DNA of 64,000 nucleotides, taken from the NCBI RefSeq assembly GCF_030867145.1, contig NC_134414.1, positions 23,492,810-23,556,809 on the forward strand. Direction: 5' to 3'. Position numbers and translations under genes: made by a program. This document shows, piece after piece, positions 49,001 through 63,491 of this stretch. Source of the stretch: Opisthocomus hoazin. Taxonomy: Eukaryota; Chordata; Aves; Opisthocomiformes; Opisthocomidae. The first letter of the stretch is position 1; each line of letters begins with the position of its first letter. The notes under the pieces are model-generated. The model saw only the letters and a program-made list of their open reading frames with translations. It was not told where the DNA came from and made no database searches.

Positions 49001-51852
49001 TAGTTAACCTCATTCTTCCATTTCCATTTAAAAGTCCAATGCCTCTCTCCCTCATTTAGCTTTCATGTTATTCAGGCGAGGTACCTGGTTATAACATCCA
49101 CTGGTAGCTCTTTTGCATCCAGTTAGGAATAATTTGCTTCTCAACAATCATCGCTGCTTCTTGGCAACTCTGGCCGCAGAGAATACAAGGATGAAAGGCT
49201 GCAGGGGCCCTTTCTGTTCCTGTGCCACTGGCACGCTTGCATTATAAAGTTTCTGTTCTGGAAACAGCAATTACTTACTTTTTTTTGCGGCAATTACAGA
49301 GACTTCTGCACACAGAGAAAATGGTGTTACTGCATCTTTGCTGAAACCCAGGAATGAAATTCCTGCCTCACTGAGACCAGCAGCAGGAGTAAAGTTAGGA
49401 TTACATCTCCAGTGTAACCCGTGGCCTTAACTACAAACACCACTTCAGAATTAATAAACTCCTTGCTTTCAGTCAGGAATAAATACGTCAGGGGTTTTTT
49501 GTTGTTTGTTTTTTTAAAGGAAGAGAGGTTTTTTTAAGCAAACATTGAACTGATGTAACTTCTTAAAAGAAGATATGAGATGCTTTTTGCAGGAAGTTCA
49601 GCAGAACCAAGATTGCTTAGAGCCAGTCCCAACATATGGCACATTGTTTACTTGTCCAAATTTCACAGAATTTACTCCAAGTTTCTGTTTACCCTGGAAA
49701 TGTCTGCAAAGGACGTGAGCCTTCTAGAGACAGCACCCGATAAACTGGAAAGATTTGTTTTTCAAATGAGTTCTTCTTTAGGTGAAATGCGAGTTGGCTT
49801 CTGCTCCCTGCAGCATAGATTTTAAATGAGTAACATATTCGTTGTGGAAGCACCTGCTTCCTTCTGGGCTAGGTTCTCTTGTTTTGCTTAGTTGCAAAGA
49901 CTCTGTATTTGCAGATGAATTACTGACGCATTAGAAACACATTGGAGCCAACAGACAGAGGGGGCAAGCACTCCGGCTGTGGCGGCCCTGGCAGAGCCAC
50001 CACGGCAGAGGACATGATGGTGTTGAATTTAATGCCGCCTGCTGAGCCAGTCACACCAGAGGAAGTCTCACCGGGGAATCCTGCCCCTTGTTCGCACGGG
50101 CCTTGAGGACAGAAGGAATTGTCTTGATGTACCCAGAGACTCCACATCAAATGCTGCAGGAGGAGAGGCAAGATTTCACAGTTCTAACTCAAACCTATCA
50201 CTGGCATTACAAAGACAATCCAATTAAAAATTCTGCCTTAAAAAAGGCAGAAACGATCCTTTTCAAGAACACGTAACGCCTTTTAGATTTTGATTCAGAT
50301 TTTTAATAAATTGTGCCAGTAGAAGCTTTCAAAGGCAATGATACATCAATAAATAACAGTTAAATTGAGTTCCTGAGAAAGAACCTACCACATGAAAGAA
50401 TGTCAGATAGATGTAAATAACAAAAAATGGCATTACTATATAAAAAGCAGTAATACTGAATCTTACATGAACTGTCACAACACAAGCACTGCATACCTCA
50501 GAACATTCCTTTCATACAAATGTAAACAAATACACAATCATTTTTGTTTAGTTTAGGCTGATGAATTTATATGCTGTTGCTTAGATACCTAAACAATGGA
50601 TAGGATAGGATATGCTAAAACATTAAGGAATAATATGTGGAATAACATACGGAAAAAATAATGAAGCTCCAGATTTAAAAATAAAATAAAGCAAAAACAC
50701 ATTAAAGAGTGTTTTCCTCAAATGTTATTACGTCAATCACTTTAAATAGGACTGTTACACTAATTTGAATTAAGGATTTTTGTGTGTGTTTACTTATTTA
50801 GTTATATATAGTATATATGCAAATACGTATGGCTTAATTATCTTTAGTATTCTGATATCACCTTGAATAATTCTCACTTATACATATAAGAAAAATGCAT
50901 ATTTTAACATAGTTAAGAACTGATATTTCAAAGTATGCTTATGATTTGACAGAAATGAAGGACTATTGTGCTCCATCACAGCAACATTTTTACCGATCGA
51001 CAACAGGGCAGAAAGACCTACAAACAATGCCAACATTTTCAGATGTCAGTGCCTAAAACATTAGGATCCTGAACGGATACACAGCCAGTCACGTGTAGGG
51101 ATCTAACGTCTGGAAAAGCCACGTACCTCCAGGTTCCATAGACGCCCGTGGAGCTGCATGCGCTAAACATGAGCCTCATCGCACTCAGGCTCTCGATGTG
51201 TTACGGGAGCACAGCGTCAGACATTCTGTTTTGAAGACGTTGAGCTACATAGGTTAGCACTGGTGCTCTGCATTACTGCTAGTATTAGACAACGGCCACT
51301 GTGCTGCATGCTACCTGAATAAGCCCAACCTCGACTGTTGCCACAAATCAGCTTTGTAACAATGGTCTTGCTATTGCTCCTTCCTGGGGAAACGTGCGTG
51401 CTGATGATACGTGTTTACTAAAATGATCTACTACATCAGACCACAAAATCACTATTCAGTTATAACCTTTGCAATCTGTTTTACAAAATTAATATTGGAT
51501 ACAATCATGAGAGGAAACCACCCACACAATACATTATCAACACACGCTTTAAAATGGTCTAATTTTAGACCCTTAGTAAAAATGGATCCACAGGACCTGC
51601 CTGTGAATGGCAAGAAAAGGCCATTTCAAATAGAAAAACACTGCTCATGCAACATTCTTCACACACTAGACAATGAAATCACACCCATATTGTCACTTGC
51701 TCACACTTTCTATTACACTCCAATAAGCAGAAGGAAATAAAGCAGCTTTAAGGTTATGTCACAATTTTGAAATGTGGAAAATACACATAACAAACAAAAA
51801 TCACGGTGCGAACACAATGGCATCAGTAAATTTAGAAAATTAGAGGAGCAGG
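46061..51852. other. Intergenic, no gene recognised; AT-rich from 50.3 kb
   Basis: A plus-strand frame at 47587-48093 (168 codons) and its shadows lie in a GC-moderate patch and resemble no family I know. From about 50280 to 51000 the DNA is very AT-rich. No repeat family was recognised. Confidence 0.45.
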
Positions 51853-51900
51853 TTTGTTTTTTTTCTTTTTTTTTTTTTTTTTTTTTCTTTTTTCCTTTCT
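51853..51900 (+). repeat. Poly-T-rich tract
   Basis: Nearly uninterrupted T run with single G and C interruptions over about 48 bp. On the LATS2 strand this is a poly-A-rich tract located about 200 bp beyond the likely LATS2 cleavage site. Confidence 0.85.
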
Positions 51901-52059
51901 TACATTATTGCACAGAGACCTTTCATCACATGTTCTTCAGCTTTATGCATCTTCCTAAATGTGAAATAAGTGCTATGGATAAAATTAAAATGTAGAAAAG
52001 AAGAACAGCAGCATGATTTGTCAAAGTTAATCCCTATAATTTAGTAGGAAACCCCCCCT

Positions 52060-52446
52060 GCTATAAACAAAATATAAGTGCTCTTTATTCATTTAAAAAA
52101 TAACGCTGACAGTTGCAGAAGTCTGTAAATGTTAATCTGAGTAGGGGGATGCTGACCTCAAATAAAAATAGGCCTAGAAATGATCGACTGTTGGCCTTGC
52201 AGATTTTGGTGGCGACCAGGATTTCAAGTGTAATTATCAACAAAGTTATTTACAGTAAAACTGACCTGAACTTTGAAGAGTGCCATTTTTAGGAGCTGGC
52301 CCTGCAAGCTTCTGACTCCCCAGGGTGACTACAGCATCAGCTGAAGTTACACCCGAACAAGGACTGCAGGATCAGCTCCTAAAGCATCAGTTAAAGGCCC
52401 TACTGGATTTGAGATTAGTCTTATCTGGAGTACTCTATACAGTAAT
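52060..52446 (-). other. LATS2: LATS2 3' untranslated region (minimum extent)
   Basis: Sequence after the LATS2 stop codon (minus strand) contains no further open reading. The nearest AATAAA on this strand is at 52084-52089, giving a short 3' UTR of about 380 nt. Longer forms using sites further left are possible, because mammalian LATS2 has a longer 3' UTR as I recall. Confidence 0.5.
52084..52089 (-). terminator. LATS2: Candidate polyadenylation signal of LATS2
   Basis: TTTATT on the plus strand is AATAAA on the LATS2 strand, the first canonical signal after the stop codon. Cleavage would fall about 15-25 bp to the left. Confidence 0.45.
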
Positions 52447-52941
52447 TTACACATATACAGGCTGACAAGCTCCAGTCTGATCCACCACACCTTTGTCTTC
52501 TACATCAGATTTCTCAGACTGGCCAACTTCCATTCCTGAAGGTTTGGGATACCTGAACGGATACCCATTGTCATCGAAGAACCTTCGGAAAGTAAACTCG
52601 TAAAAAGCATGTTCTGTGTGTTTGCTATTGGAAGAGGCTAGTGGATCCCATGTCCTGGTGCTGTCACCGCTAGCATCATTCCAAGGACTTTCTTCTTCAA
52701 CTGGATCAAAATTTGAAGTGTCCATTGGATGGCTGATCTTTGGAACATAGGGAGCTGGCTGCCTACGGATATCGGTAGAGAAGTCCATAGAGTGAAAGAA
52801 AGAATGGGCCTTAATATCATCTGCTCCATTTCTTCCAAGCCTGTCCTCAGCGGCACAGCAGAGCTTTGTGATGAGATCAGTTGCCTCAGGGCTTAGCTTG
52901 ATCTGTGAGGGAATGTGCAGCGTGCTTTCCCAATTTATCAC
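52447..52941 (-). CDS. LATS2: LATS2 last coding exon: C-terminal kinase lobe and hydrophobic motif
   Basis: The exon begins after acceptor TATTTCCAG with VINWESTLHIPSQIKLS and ends CQPVYV then stop. It encodes the end of the kinase C-lobe (LITKLCCAAEDRLGRNG), the AGC-kinase C-terminal tail and the hydrophobic motif FYEFTFRRFFDDNGYPF. The phosphorylatable Thr of that motif (Thr1041 in human LATS2, target of MST1/2) is the codon 52591-52593. The C-terminus PVYV matches vertebrate LATS2, and the VDQT.GCQPVYV ending separates it from LATS1. LATS2 with MOB1 phosphorylates YAP/TAZ and retains them in the cytoplasm. The acceptor is in phase 0 with the preceding exon. Confidence 0.97.
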   Translation of the reverse strand: MINWESTLHIPSQIKLSPEATDLITKLCCAAEDRLGRNGADDIKAHSFFHSMDFSTDIRRQPAPYVPKISHPMDTSNFDPVEEESPWNDASGDSTRTWDPLASSNSKHTEHAFYEFTFRRFFDDNGYPFRYPKPSGMEVGQSEKSDVEDKGVVDQTGACQPVYV

Positions 52942-54225
<1,284 letters not shown>

Positions 54226-54408
54226 CTTTTCGAAGCAGGACTTCAGGAGCAATATAATTAGGGGTTCCAACTAATGAGTGGGCTAGACATCTCTGATGCT
54301 GCTTCTTAGCTCTTTGTTCCAATGTCTTCAGCCTATCTCCACATCTACAATTGGACACATCATCCCAAAGATCACTGGGCTCCATGCTGTCTTGTCTGAT
54401 ATGGCTCC
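54226..54408 (-). CDS. LATS2: LATS2 exon: kinase insert and activation loop
   Basis: A 183-bp exon in phase with both neighbours. It encodes SHIRQDSMEPSDLWDDVSN, then CRCGDRLKTLEQRAKKQHQR and CLAHSLVGTPNYIAPEVLL. The first part is the LATS/NDR-specific insert between DFG and the activation segment, basic and autoinhibitory in this family. The activation-loop Ser of HSLVGTPNY (Ser872 in human LATS2) is codon 54275-54277, and the APE motif follows. Acceptor TTTGAAAG precedes the exon and GTAGAT follows it. Confidence 0.97.
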
Positions 54409-55044
54409 CTTTCAAATGGGAGAGAAAGTTTACATTCACAGTCATAAACACAACACACAAAGAGCAAAGTATTTATCTAGATCTAGTTGTGCTATCTCCT
54501 ACTCTCACTGAAGAACAGAATTTAAACTTTAAACTCAAGGCATTTCCTTCTGCCCTCCCGTTCACAACTGGTTTTCCACAACCAGCAAAACACCTCTGTC
54601 TCAGCACAAGGAAGTATGCTCCCATATGGGAGACACAGAACAATAGAGTGTATTTAGATTAGCTACACCAATTGTTCATGACCTTTTTGCCAAGACACCA
54701 ATATTCCTCAATGGCACATGCAGGAGGTGCATGGAGTACTTTAAATCTGTGATTAAATTATTTCACCATCAAAAGAGACCCTCCAAACAAGTGTAAACTG
54801 AAAAATCGCTTAATTGCTTCTACTGCAGTGGTCAGCCAGATTACTGGTAGGGATTTAAACACTATTGGAAACAAAGGACTGGAAACAAACTAACTGAAAG
54901 AGCAAGACAGACACATCATATTGTCATGACCCTTTGTCCACGTACACACCTCTGTTTTCTGAGCTGGCATTTCTGCCAAGAGGTACCTGTTTGTTTCAAA
55001 ATAAATAATGCAATATCATCACAAATAAAGCCTAAGAACACTAC
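54409..55044 (-). other. LATS2: LATS2 intron
   Basis: A 636-bp intron with donor CAGAAAG|GTAGTG and acceptor TTTGAAAG. No other feature was recognised in it. Confidence 0.9.
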
Positions 55045-55627
55045 CTTTCTGATAGTATTTTGAATTGTGAGTCCACCTGAATCCAGTACACAGTCCAAAG
55101 TCAGTCAGTTTGATATGCCCATCAAGGTCTATTAGAATGTTGTCAGGCTTGATGTCTCGATGAATAAATCCCATTTTGTGCACACTCTCTATAGCCAAAG
55201 TGAGCTCTGCAATATAAAACCTAGCCAGACGCTCTGGAAAGACCTCCATCCGAATCAGCAGACTCATCATATCCCCTCCTGGGATGTAGTCCATCACAAA
55301 GTACAAGTTCTCTTTATCTTGGAAGGAATAATAGAGTTTAACCACCCATTCATTGTCTGCCTCAGCAAGTATGTCCCTCTCCGCTTTGACATGAGCCACC
55401 TGGTTTCGGTTTAACACATCCTTCTTTCGCAGAGTCTTCATGGCATACAGGGCATGGGTATCCACTTTGCAGGCCAGGCATACTTCTCCAAATGCACCAA
55501 TACCCAGAGTCTTGATTTTCACAAACATAGATTTGTCCATTTTGGCCCTTTTAAGTCTGTTGTAGTTGGACTCCTTCTGGTAGAGAATTTTCCTCATTTG
55601 TTCCTGTTCTGCTTCACAAAGGCCAGC
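55045..55627 (-). CDS. LATS2: LATS2 exon: MOB1-binding region end and kinase N-lobe to DFG
   Basis: A 583-bp exon starting AGLCEAEQEQMRKILYQKES (C-terminal half of the MOB-binding N-terminal regulatory helices) and running through the kinase N-lobe. The P-loop GIGAFGEV lies at about 55480-55505. The catalytic Lys of YAMKTL is codon 55436-55438. The catalytic Asp of HRDIKPDN is codon 55154-55156, and the Asp of DFG is codon 55100-55102. The exon ends SKYYQKG at the donor. All residues expected of an active AGC/NDR-family kinase are present. Sequence words such as KSMFVKIKTLGIGAFGEV and NRNQVAHVKAERDILAEAD are near-identical to mammalian LATS2. Confidence 0.98.
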
Positions 55628-58038
55628 CTTTACAAAGGAAAGCAAACCACAAGAGCTAGTACTGTTACATTCACAGGGAGAGAATAATAAACTAGCATTT
55701 CCAAAATGCCTTTCTCAGAAAAATTAACCAAGAACCAGAAAAGATGTATTCATGGGAGATATAGTCTCTTATCTCTCTGACGAGGTATTTCTGAAATACC
55801 ACCAAATTCACTGTGCCATAACTTGTTACCTGAATTTGCTGTATCTGAGACTGGTCTGCCTTTCCTATTTGGTGAACAAAGAGACATGGGGCAATACTGT
55901 CAGAGAGGGGAATATAACACAACAAACCTGATCATGAGGTTTGATTTACACCTTTCAAATGCGCGCTTTACCACTGCACTCCACTACACGTACATGCACT
56001 GCAGTACAGCTTAACTTCAACTGAAACTTAAACCTAGATGCAGCAGTTCACTTTGTTCTGGCTTGTCCAGCCACCTCCTGTCCCCAGAGAGCCTCCAAGT
56101 AACTGCAAGTAACATTTCACATGGCTGCGGGGAGATACCTCCTGAGAAAGGGAGAAACAGCAGTATCCATCTAGACTTTCCCCACCCTTCAAGATGGAGC
56201 CTGCACACTGCTAACTCTGCCAGCTTCCGTGCCTGTCCCTCTCCCAAGAGCCACTGGCAGCCGCCACCAGCAGAAGCCTCAGGATCCTCTGGCAACTTAT
56301 CTTCCACAGCATTTCCCCTTTCTTTCTGCATACCCCATTTCCAAAATCCTGAATTAACTGGCATCAACTGAAGCACTGGGAGAGAAAGATTAGTGCCTGG
56401 TGGGAAGGGGCAATGAGGAGGAGGGTGGAGGAAGCTGACTGATTAGCCCACAAGGCCCCTGCTTAGACTGATTTAACTTCACATCTGTAGTCTAGGTCTT
56501 TAAAGATGAGTGTAGGCAGCCAGACTACGCAGTGAAATTCCCACAGTATAAAAATGACATCTGTATGAATAAAGGATGGAGGAGGTCTGCAGAAACTTGC
56601 AGAACAGGTAGGATGAATTTTAAGACTGAAGGCAACAGCTAAACCAAAACAAGTAATACTGTTTTTAAAAGGTAAAGCAAGTACATCAATCCATAATAAA
56701 AGAAGTGTTTACTGGTTTAAGGTGAAATAATTAGTGTGTTGTGTTCTTGGTTAATTCTAGAATAACACAATATTCAGATAGCCAAAATCTCCCAAGTGTA
56801 TTATTCCAGCCAGTGATGAGGTTGCTAGGGGAAGGAGTTGGTTTTGTTTATAGCCGAATTACCTCTGGGTTATGAAATGAGGGAAAGCTGAAGAGTCAGA
56901 AGAGAACAACTAACACGATTAGCTGCTCGTTTACTTCTCTAGAGATCATTCCCTATCTCAATCTCAGGAAAACATTCACTAAATCCAAGCAATGCAACAC
57001 AATCTGTACTTGCAGTGAGGACAAACTACTAACTGTTACTAAAATGCCGACCCTTCTAGAGATTTTAGAAGCATATTCGTTTAATTTTAACCTCAACAAA
57101 CAAACTGCTGAGTTTTCTGGAGCAATGTGAGCATCAGATTACTTGACTCTGGAACTGACTGTGCTAGGGAAGATGGGGCATTTAATTATTATCCATTATG
57201 CATTAATAACAGCTTTCCTCAGAGTTTATTCTTAAATACAAAAGTAGACTAGTCATGTTCTAGTCATGCCCGGGGAACAAAAAAAACAAACCAAACCTCT
57301 TCCACATTTAAAAATGAAAAACAATATTGCCAGAGCAACCACCAGAACTTGGCAGCTTTGTTTTAAGAAGCTCTATCAGTGAATCAGCTTAGGTTTGAGA
57401 GCTACTATTAGGCACAAAAGAAGCACTCTCACCCAGAAAGCGCACCTCCCTGAGACCTGCTTGTAGACAAAGTTCCAGCAAGGGTCCCAAGATCAGTGTC
57501 AAGCTGGCCAAGATACGATTACTTGCACAATATTATTACTTACATGTGTTCAACAGACAACTTCCAGTCAAGTATTAGATATTCACTTGAAAAGACGGCA
57601 CAGTGAATATACTGCCAAGTTGAACCATGGCTTTGGTGAATGAGTGGCTATCACGGAACAGGGAGGAAGAACTGGAGCAAAGAGAAAACCTTTTTTGGAG
57701 TTATGGAAGAGCTGCCAAATTTTTGCCTGTGTTATCTCGGCCTCAAACCTGGCTTCTGAGTTCTTGCCTAAGCAAACCTAACACTTTCCTGCTATGGAGG
57801 GTTTTGCTTCATTTTACTTTTCTGGTATCAAAATATATTATTTCACTTCTCAGGTTTTTCAAACAGCCTCCCAGACCTGCATCCACACTTCTAAGTGAAA
57901 ATAGTCTGGTACAGGGAGGTGCTAGATACCTACTACTTCCAGTGGAGTCTGCTTTTATAAATTTTTTTTACTGATTAAAATTAGTAATAATCAATTTGAC
58001 CCCATTAGCTTTTATTATAACAAAACAAGGAGAATTAC
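55628..58038 (-). other. LATS2: LATS2 intron, no other gene recognised
   Basis: A 2.4-kb intron with donor AAA|GTAATT and acceptor TTTGTAAAG. Opposite-strand open frames of about 100-119 codons at 56.0-56.4 kb and 57.6-58.0 kb show no known domain. Confidence 0.88.
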
Positions 58039-59576
58039 TTTAGCCATTTCTTGCTCCAGTTGTAATCTTCTGTTAATTTTCTGCTGGTAGGTCTTTATGA
58101 CATTTTCTACATGTTGCTCCATGTAGAACTTGAAGGCAAAAGGCGAGTAGCTCTTTATTCGCGATTCTCGCTTTTCCTCATCTTTGCCATTTTTTCGCAC
58201 AGGCACCGGAGACGTCTGAATCTGCTTTTTATCCTTGCTTGGTTTTTCAGCTTTAGCGTTCTTGCTGCTTTTATCATTTCGCTCACTGTTCTCCTCAGCC
58301 TTATTGCACGTCGAACTGGGGACTACACGGAGGGTCTGCTCTACGCCCATGCACAAGCAGTTGATATCAAACTGCTCAGAGTTACCAGGAAGTAACAAAT
58401 GCTTGGGATACGGTGGTGGCGGACACCGCAGTTCCTGGTTACCATAATCCACATCTAGTTGATAGGCATTAGCTGCTCCAACAGGTGGCACATGCTGCTC
58501 AATGATCTCCAAGCCATCCACAGCTGGTGCCTGCGCAGGTAACCAGCCAGGATGGGATGGTCCCACTGCAGTCTGCGGCTCAGGTCTCATCACTCTCATG
58601 CTCTTCACTGGCTGGAGAATATGAGCAGATGTGACTGCTGTGATCGTATTAGGAGACGTAATTGAAGGATCAGGTTTTCCTGCAGGAACCTGTCTTATAG
58701 ACACTGTCACTTGTGGCTGTTGCTGGTGGTTGTTAAAGGAGTTTGTTCTGCTCGGCACTGTGGCATCGGGTCTAAAGGGTACATGTTGCCGTGGAGATGT
58801 TTCTATTCCCGGATTTTGTAAAGAATCTCGGCGTGATGGTGTTGCTCCCTGCCACTGCTGAACTTGAGGATTATTAATGTCATAGAGGTCCATGTTTAGG
58901 CTATTTCTAGATGGAGTTAATAGATTTTGTGGTGGACTGTCTGAAAAATCATTAGTGAAGGCTGGACCTCTCGATATCACATGCATTTGATGAGAAGAAG
59001 GACTTGTCTGTTTGTGATGAGAATGTGATATATACAGGCTTGCCGGTGTCTGCTGAAATGCATGACCAGAATTATTCTGAACAACTGCCCCTTTATTTGG
59101 GAGATTGGTGTATCCTCCCTCCTGCTGCATCTTGTTTTGGAAGGATGGACTCCGCTGAACACCATACCCCATAGGTTCCCCCTGCACCATCATGTGCTGC
59201 CTACTGTAATGTTGGCTGTTGGAGCCATGGGATGCCTGCAGCTGTAAAGCTTGACTACTGTGATTAGCCACTGGATAATTAATCACAGAAGACTCAATAT
59301 TTGCAGGGTATGTTTTCTGCTGATGGCTTGTTGGTGTGCTGTGAGTGCCTACACCAGAAGGCCGCTGTACAGGAGCATTCATAGCTGTAGACTGCGAAGT
59401 AGAGATTAAATAGTCCATGTATGGCCTTGGAACATCAGTAAGCATGTTTGCACCTTCTGCTCCAAAGCCTGTCCCTTCATAGGCTGCATTACTGATCTGG
59501 TGGTAGGACGGAAAAGATTCGTTTGATCCTTCGAAGCTTGGCCTGCGGGTTACATTATTTGGCACAATACCCTTTC
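58039..59576 (-). CDS. LATS2: LATS2 large central exon with PPxY motif and MOB1-binding helix
   Basis: A 1538-bp exon that is open throughout. It starts GKGIVPNNVTRRPSFEGSN and ends QHVENVIKTYQQKINRRLQ then LEQEMAK. It encodes the long low-complexity linker rich in Q, S, N and H, several R.xS/T-type phosphosites (RRPSFEG, VQRSPSFQ, SRRDSLQ, PSRTNSFN), one PPxY motif (PPPPY at 58408-58422) that binds YAP/TAZ WW domains, and the basic helical start of the MOB1-binding region. LATS1 has two PPxY motifs, so one PPxY supports LATS2. The proline-alanine repeat of mammalian LATS2 is reduced to LPAQAPAVDGLE around 58525-58560. Junctions are in phase with both neighbours. Confidence 0.97.
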
Positions 59577-62500
59577 CTTTATAAAAAAAAAACCACAGAA
59601 GAATGTTAGGAAACAATTCAGGTGAACCAATTATTTTGCATTACTCATCCATCTATACATACAGACATACAGACACATGCACGTATGCTGCGTAGGGAGC
59701 ATGTGTTATAAAAACACCTTCCAAAATCTAAATTAAGCACTCTGAACATTTAAAGTTACAGGTGCCAAGTACTACTACTGATAATGAGCTACTGGCTCAC
59801 AACACTGCTCATGCCAGGAATCATCAGGGAGTCCTATCAAATCATGAAAATAGAAGCACAAATTCCTTAACTATGAAATCATCAAATTACACTACAGCCT
59901 GGCTTTTAAAGCTGCACCAGTATTACCACTCATTACTCACAGACAGGAGGAAGCTACAGAGCAGGGGGTTAAGTACAGCACCAAGAGGAGAAAAAAAAGC
60001 TCCCGGAAGGACTGTCAATACAACTTAAAGTCAACATTACTATAAGCTACCAGGTCATCACATAGTCCACATCTTCTGTACAGTGAGCTCACTGCTCACG
60101 CTGGGGATCTGTTTACATCTCTCTGTTCTACCGTTCTCCTCAAAAATCGTTTCCCTCTCCTTCATTTACAACACAGGCATCATACAGTTTGTCCTGTGTA
60201 CTTTCCAACATGTTGGACACAGAGCATCTCCTCATATTACGCATCTTCCATCTGTATGGAAGGCAAATCTTTCAGGGTGTCAACATGTTAATCTTAGCTT
60301 GAAGAATGTGCAGAGATGAGATAGCAGCATTCTTACACTGGAAGTGTTAATGGTACTTTTCATCAGTTCTTTACACACCTGCAATTTGTCCTCAGATCAA
60401 AGCACTGGCTGTGCTAAAAAGACAAGGGGAGATTGTGCTGTCGCTATTTTTTTGTTCACCTTCTGGTTCTTTACCCTTCACAGATCACAGGACTTGGCCC
60501 ATTTATGCCTAAAGAATTTCCTTTTAAAATCTTGACTTCACATGGTCTGCAGAAATAGTTGTATTGAGCTAACAGGCCTGAACACTGGATTGCAAGATTC
60601 TCTGATTATTGCATTACAGCATGTCCCAGCTGGGCCAGATGCAGCACACCTGAGCACAGCTGTTAACTCCTCACCTTGACACATAAGCCGTGCTATATAC
60701 AGACACACAAGGACATGCACATTATTAACACAGGTCTATGCACCATCTCTGCACACTGAAGAGGCTGCCCCCACACTAAGTGACACTTCTATAGACAGTG
60801 CTGTGTTTTTAAATGGAATCAAGTCGGACAAATAATCAGTGTTCTTTAAAGTGAAATCTATGATCGGCATCTCTTTTTCCTATGATAGCACAAGGCCGTG
60901 CTTACTGAGGTTGTACGTATAACAGCACTCCCCGACAGCTCACCTGCTGGGACACAGTGAGATGCACTGATGAGGCTATGGCAACCCAAAGCATCCCAAG
61001 AAGCGGCCACTCTGGCCTGGAGGTGGGAGGCAGCTGTAAGATCCATTTGTCATCTCTCTCAGTAGGATTCATGCTGAGCCTCAGGGGCAAACTGAATTTG
61101 TTTTTCCCTAGCAGAGGCCATGAAGGAAAGCAGCAGCAGTAACTGTCCTCCTTTGGGACACATACTTCAGCTGTGCAAGGAATCTTGCTGATATTAAGAG
61201 AGATACGATGTCCACCTCCTACATTTGTACATCAGTAAGCCTGTTCTGGTCTGATGTAAGAATATTTGGATTTGTGAAAGATACCAAACGTGGTAGTTGC
61301 AGATATTTTTTTTATTCCACACAGTAACGATGTGTGGATAACACATAATTATTCTATGCGTTTACCTATTCAGCACAGTAGCTGTTATGACTATCTCTTG
61401 CCTATGAATGCTTTAGATTGTAATTCTTGAGATGAATCAACTATACTTATGGGATTATCTGTTTTTATACATAACTCTGCTGCACAGTAGTATCTGATAA
61501 CTTTTATTTGTGTCTTGCCAGTATACTGAAATTCTTGTCACCTTTACTACTGAAGTTAAAACAGGACAAAACCAAGTAATTTGAAAATCTATTTCCATAC
61601 ACCAATATATGGAATTCAAACATGGGAGATCTGATTTCTCAAACTGCAAATGAAAATTTCCCAAGTAGCATTACATGCTTACCAATGAACTAGGGGAGAC
61701 CTATGCTATCCTAGCACAAACAATACCATACCAAGCAAATCAATATGATTTTGTGGCATCTCAGTCAGGTAAACATCAATTGCATGATATTTAAGTTTTG
61801 CATTCTGTGTATCCTAGAAGCAAAGGTAGATCTTCAGCTCGAAAGGTTTAGTATTCGAAACAGCTGCATGCATTGCAATGTTAAGAAAGCAAAAACAAAC
61901 GAAAGGCAACCGAGTAATTAAAATGTTAGCCTAGAAAGATTTTTCAACCCTTTCAGAGGAAAAGTATGCACTTTAGGACCGGGTGTGTTCTTTCACTTTA
62001 AGGAATAAAGCCTTCATAATATAAAGCAACATACAGTTCAGTAATTCTGTCAAAGTTATTTTAAATTCTCCTTAGGGCCCAACTGAGCCCACATTTGCGC
62101 ATGTGTTAAGACAGAGCTCTCCAAATAGCGAACTGCCTAGTACTACTTTGTCTATCAGGTGGTCACCCTGCAGGGTGACACTCTCAGAAATTAGGATTTT
62201 CCAGAATTTCCCCAAATGATAAAACAAAAAGGCTAAGACTGATAGAAAAGGCAGCTGAGCTGGTCCTTACACAGAACCATCACCCTTTCCCATCACTGAA
62301 ACTCCATTCCTGAGAGCGACCACCTGGAAAATGGGGTTCCTCCCCATTTCCGTCTTCCCTATATGTGGCTCAGGAAAGAAGTGGTGTTACTCAAAACCTC
62401 CTTCCTATCCAGGGATTTCTCTTTGTAAACTGAATGGGCTTTCTCTTAGTCAGCTTTCCTCATCTCTGGGTGTGTGTCTCTATCAACCATGGCAAATTTA

Positions 62501-63491
62501 ACACCCTTCCCAACAAAGACCTTTGATGTGATCACGAAGCAAGAAAAAAGGAGCTGCTGAGGTGGCCAAGAAGAGAAATTTGTCATGTGGAAATCACTTA
62601 AGCTCAGTAAACTCGACTTATGACCACACTTAAGAGGTCTGTACTACTGTAATCAGACTGATTGAATGGATTTGTTAGCTTCAACTAGTCCAACAATGAC
62701 ACGACCTTTTAAGTCTAAATCTTGCCACTGACACAAGAGAAGTTCCTTGTCCAGAAAAACAGGCCCCTGCCAACAGCTCTCAATCCGCTCAGTCCACTAA
62801 CCCCTCTGCAACATGTAACACTGCAATTACACAGGTTCAGTCAGTCAGAGGATGGTTACTGGTCTGCCTCGCCAATTTTTGAAACTGAAAGAAGATAAAA
62901 GTAACAAACTATCAAACCAGTGTATCCTGATCACACATCAAAAGCATTCTGAAGTGCTGCAAGTGCCAACACCTGACGGGAAACCGCTCTTGCAAGTCCT
63001 TTTGTCAGCTGAGACATATGTAGGGCCCAAATCCTCCTATTTGCTAATTTGCATGAAACAGAGGCAGACTAGCAGGGATGAGTCGAAAAGCTTCTGTTAT
63101 CTGGGCCCAGGCTACTTCCACAGTGTACTTACAAGGATGTTAACATGAATGAATTCCTGGGAAGTGAGCTATCTCATAACTCCATAGCAATTACGTACTT
63201 GCAAGCTCTTACTTTCAGTAAACTTGAAATGATTTTGGTGATTTGCAACGAGGGATAAATAGCGTTGTCTTTAAGCAGATGAACTATGAATGTGCTTTTG
63301 CAACGCAGGCTAGTTGTGTTCAGCTTCCAGCCCACCTCACCTTGCAGGGCCACATTTCCTTCACTGTCTCCTACAAGACTGCTACTGAATACTGCCAATC
63401 CACTACTCCTCACCAGCAACGACTCTACTTCCAAAAATAGCTTATTGCAAGAAAGAAGAACACAATTTTTTTAAAAAAAGTTCATGCTTAC
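59577..63491 (-). other. LATS2: LATS2 intron, no other gene recognised
   Basis: A 3.9-kb intron with donor CCAG|GTAAGC and acceptor ATAAAG. It contains AT-rich DNA and short chance frames only. Confidence 0.88.
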
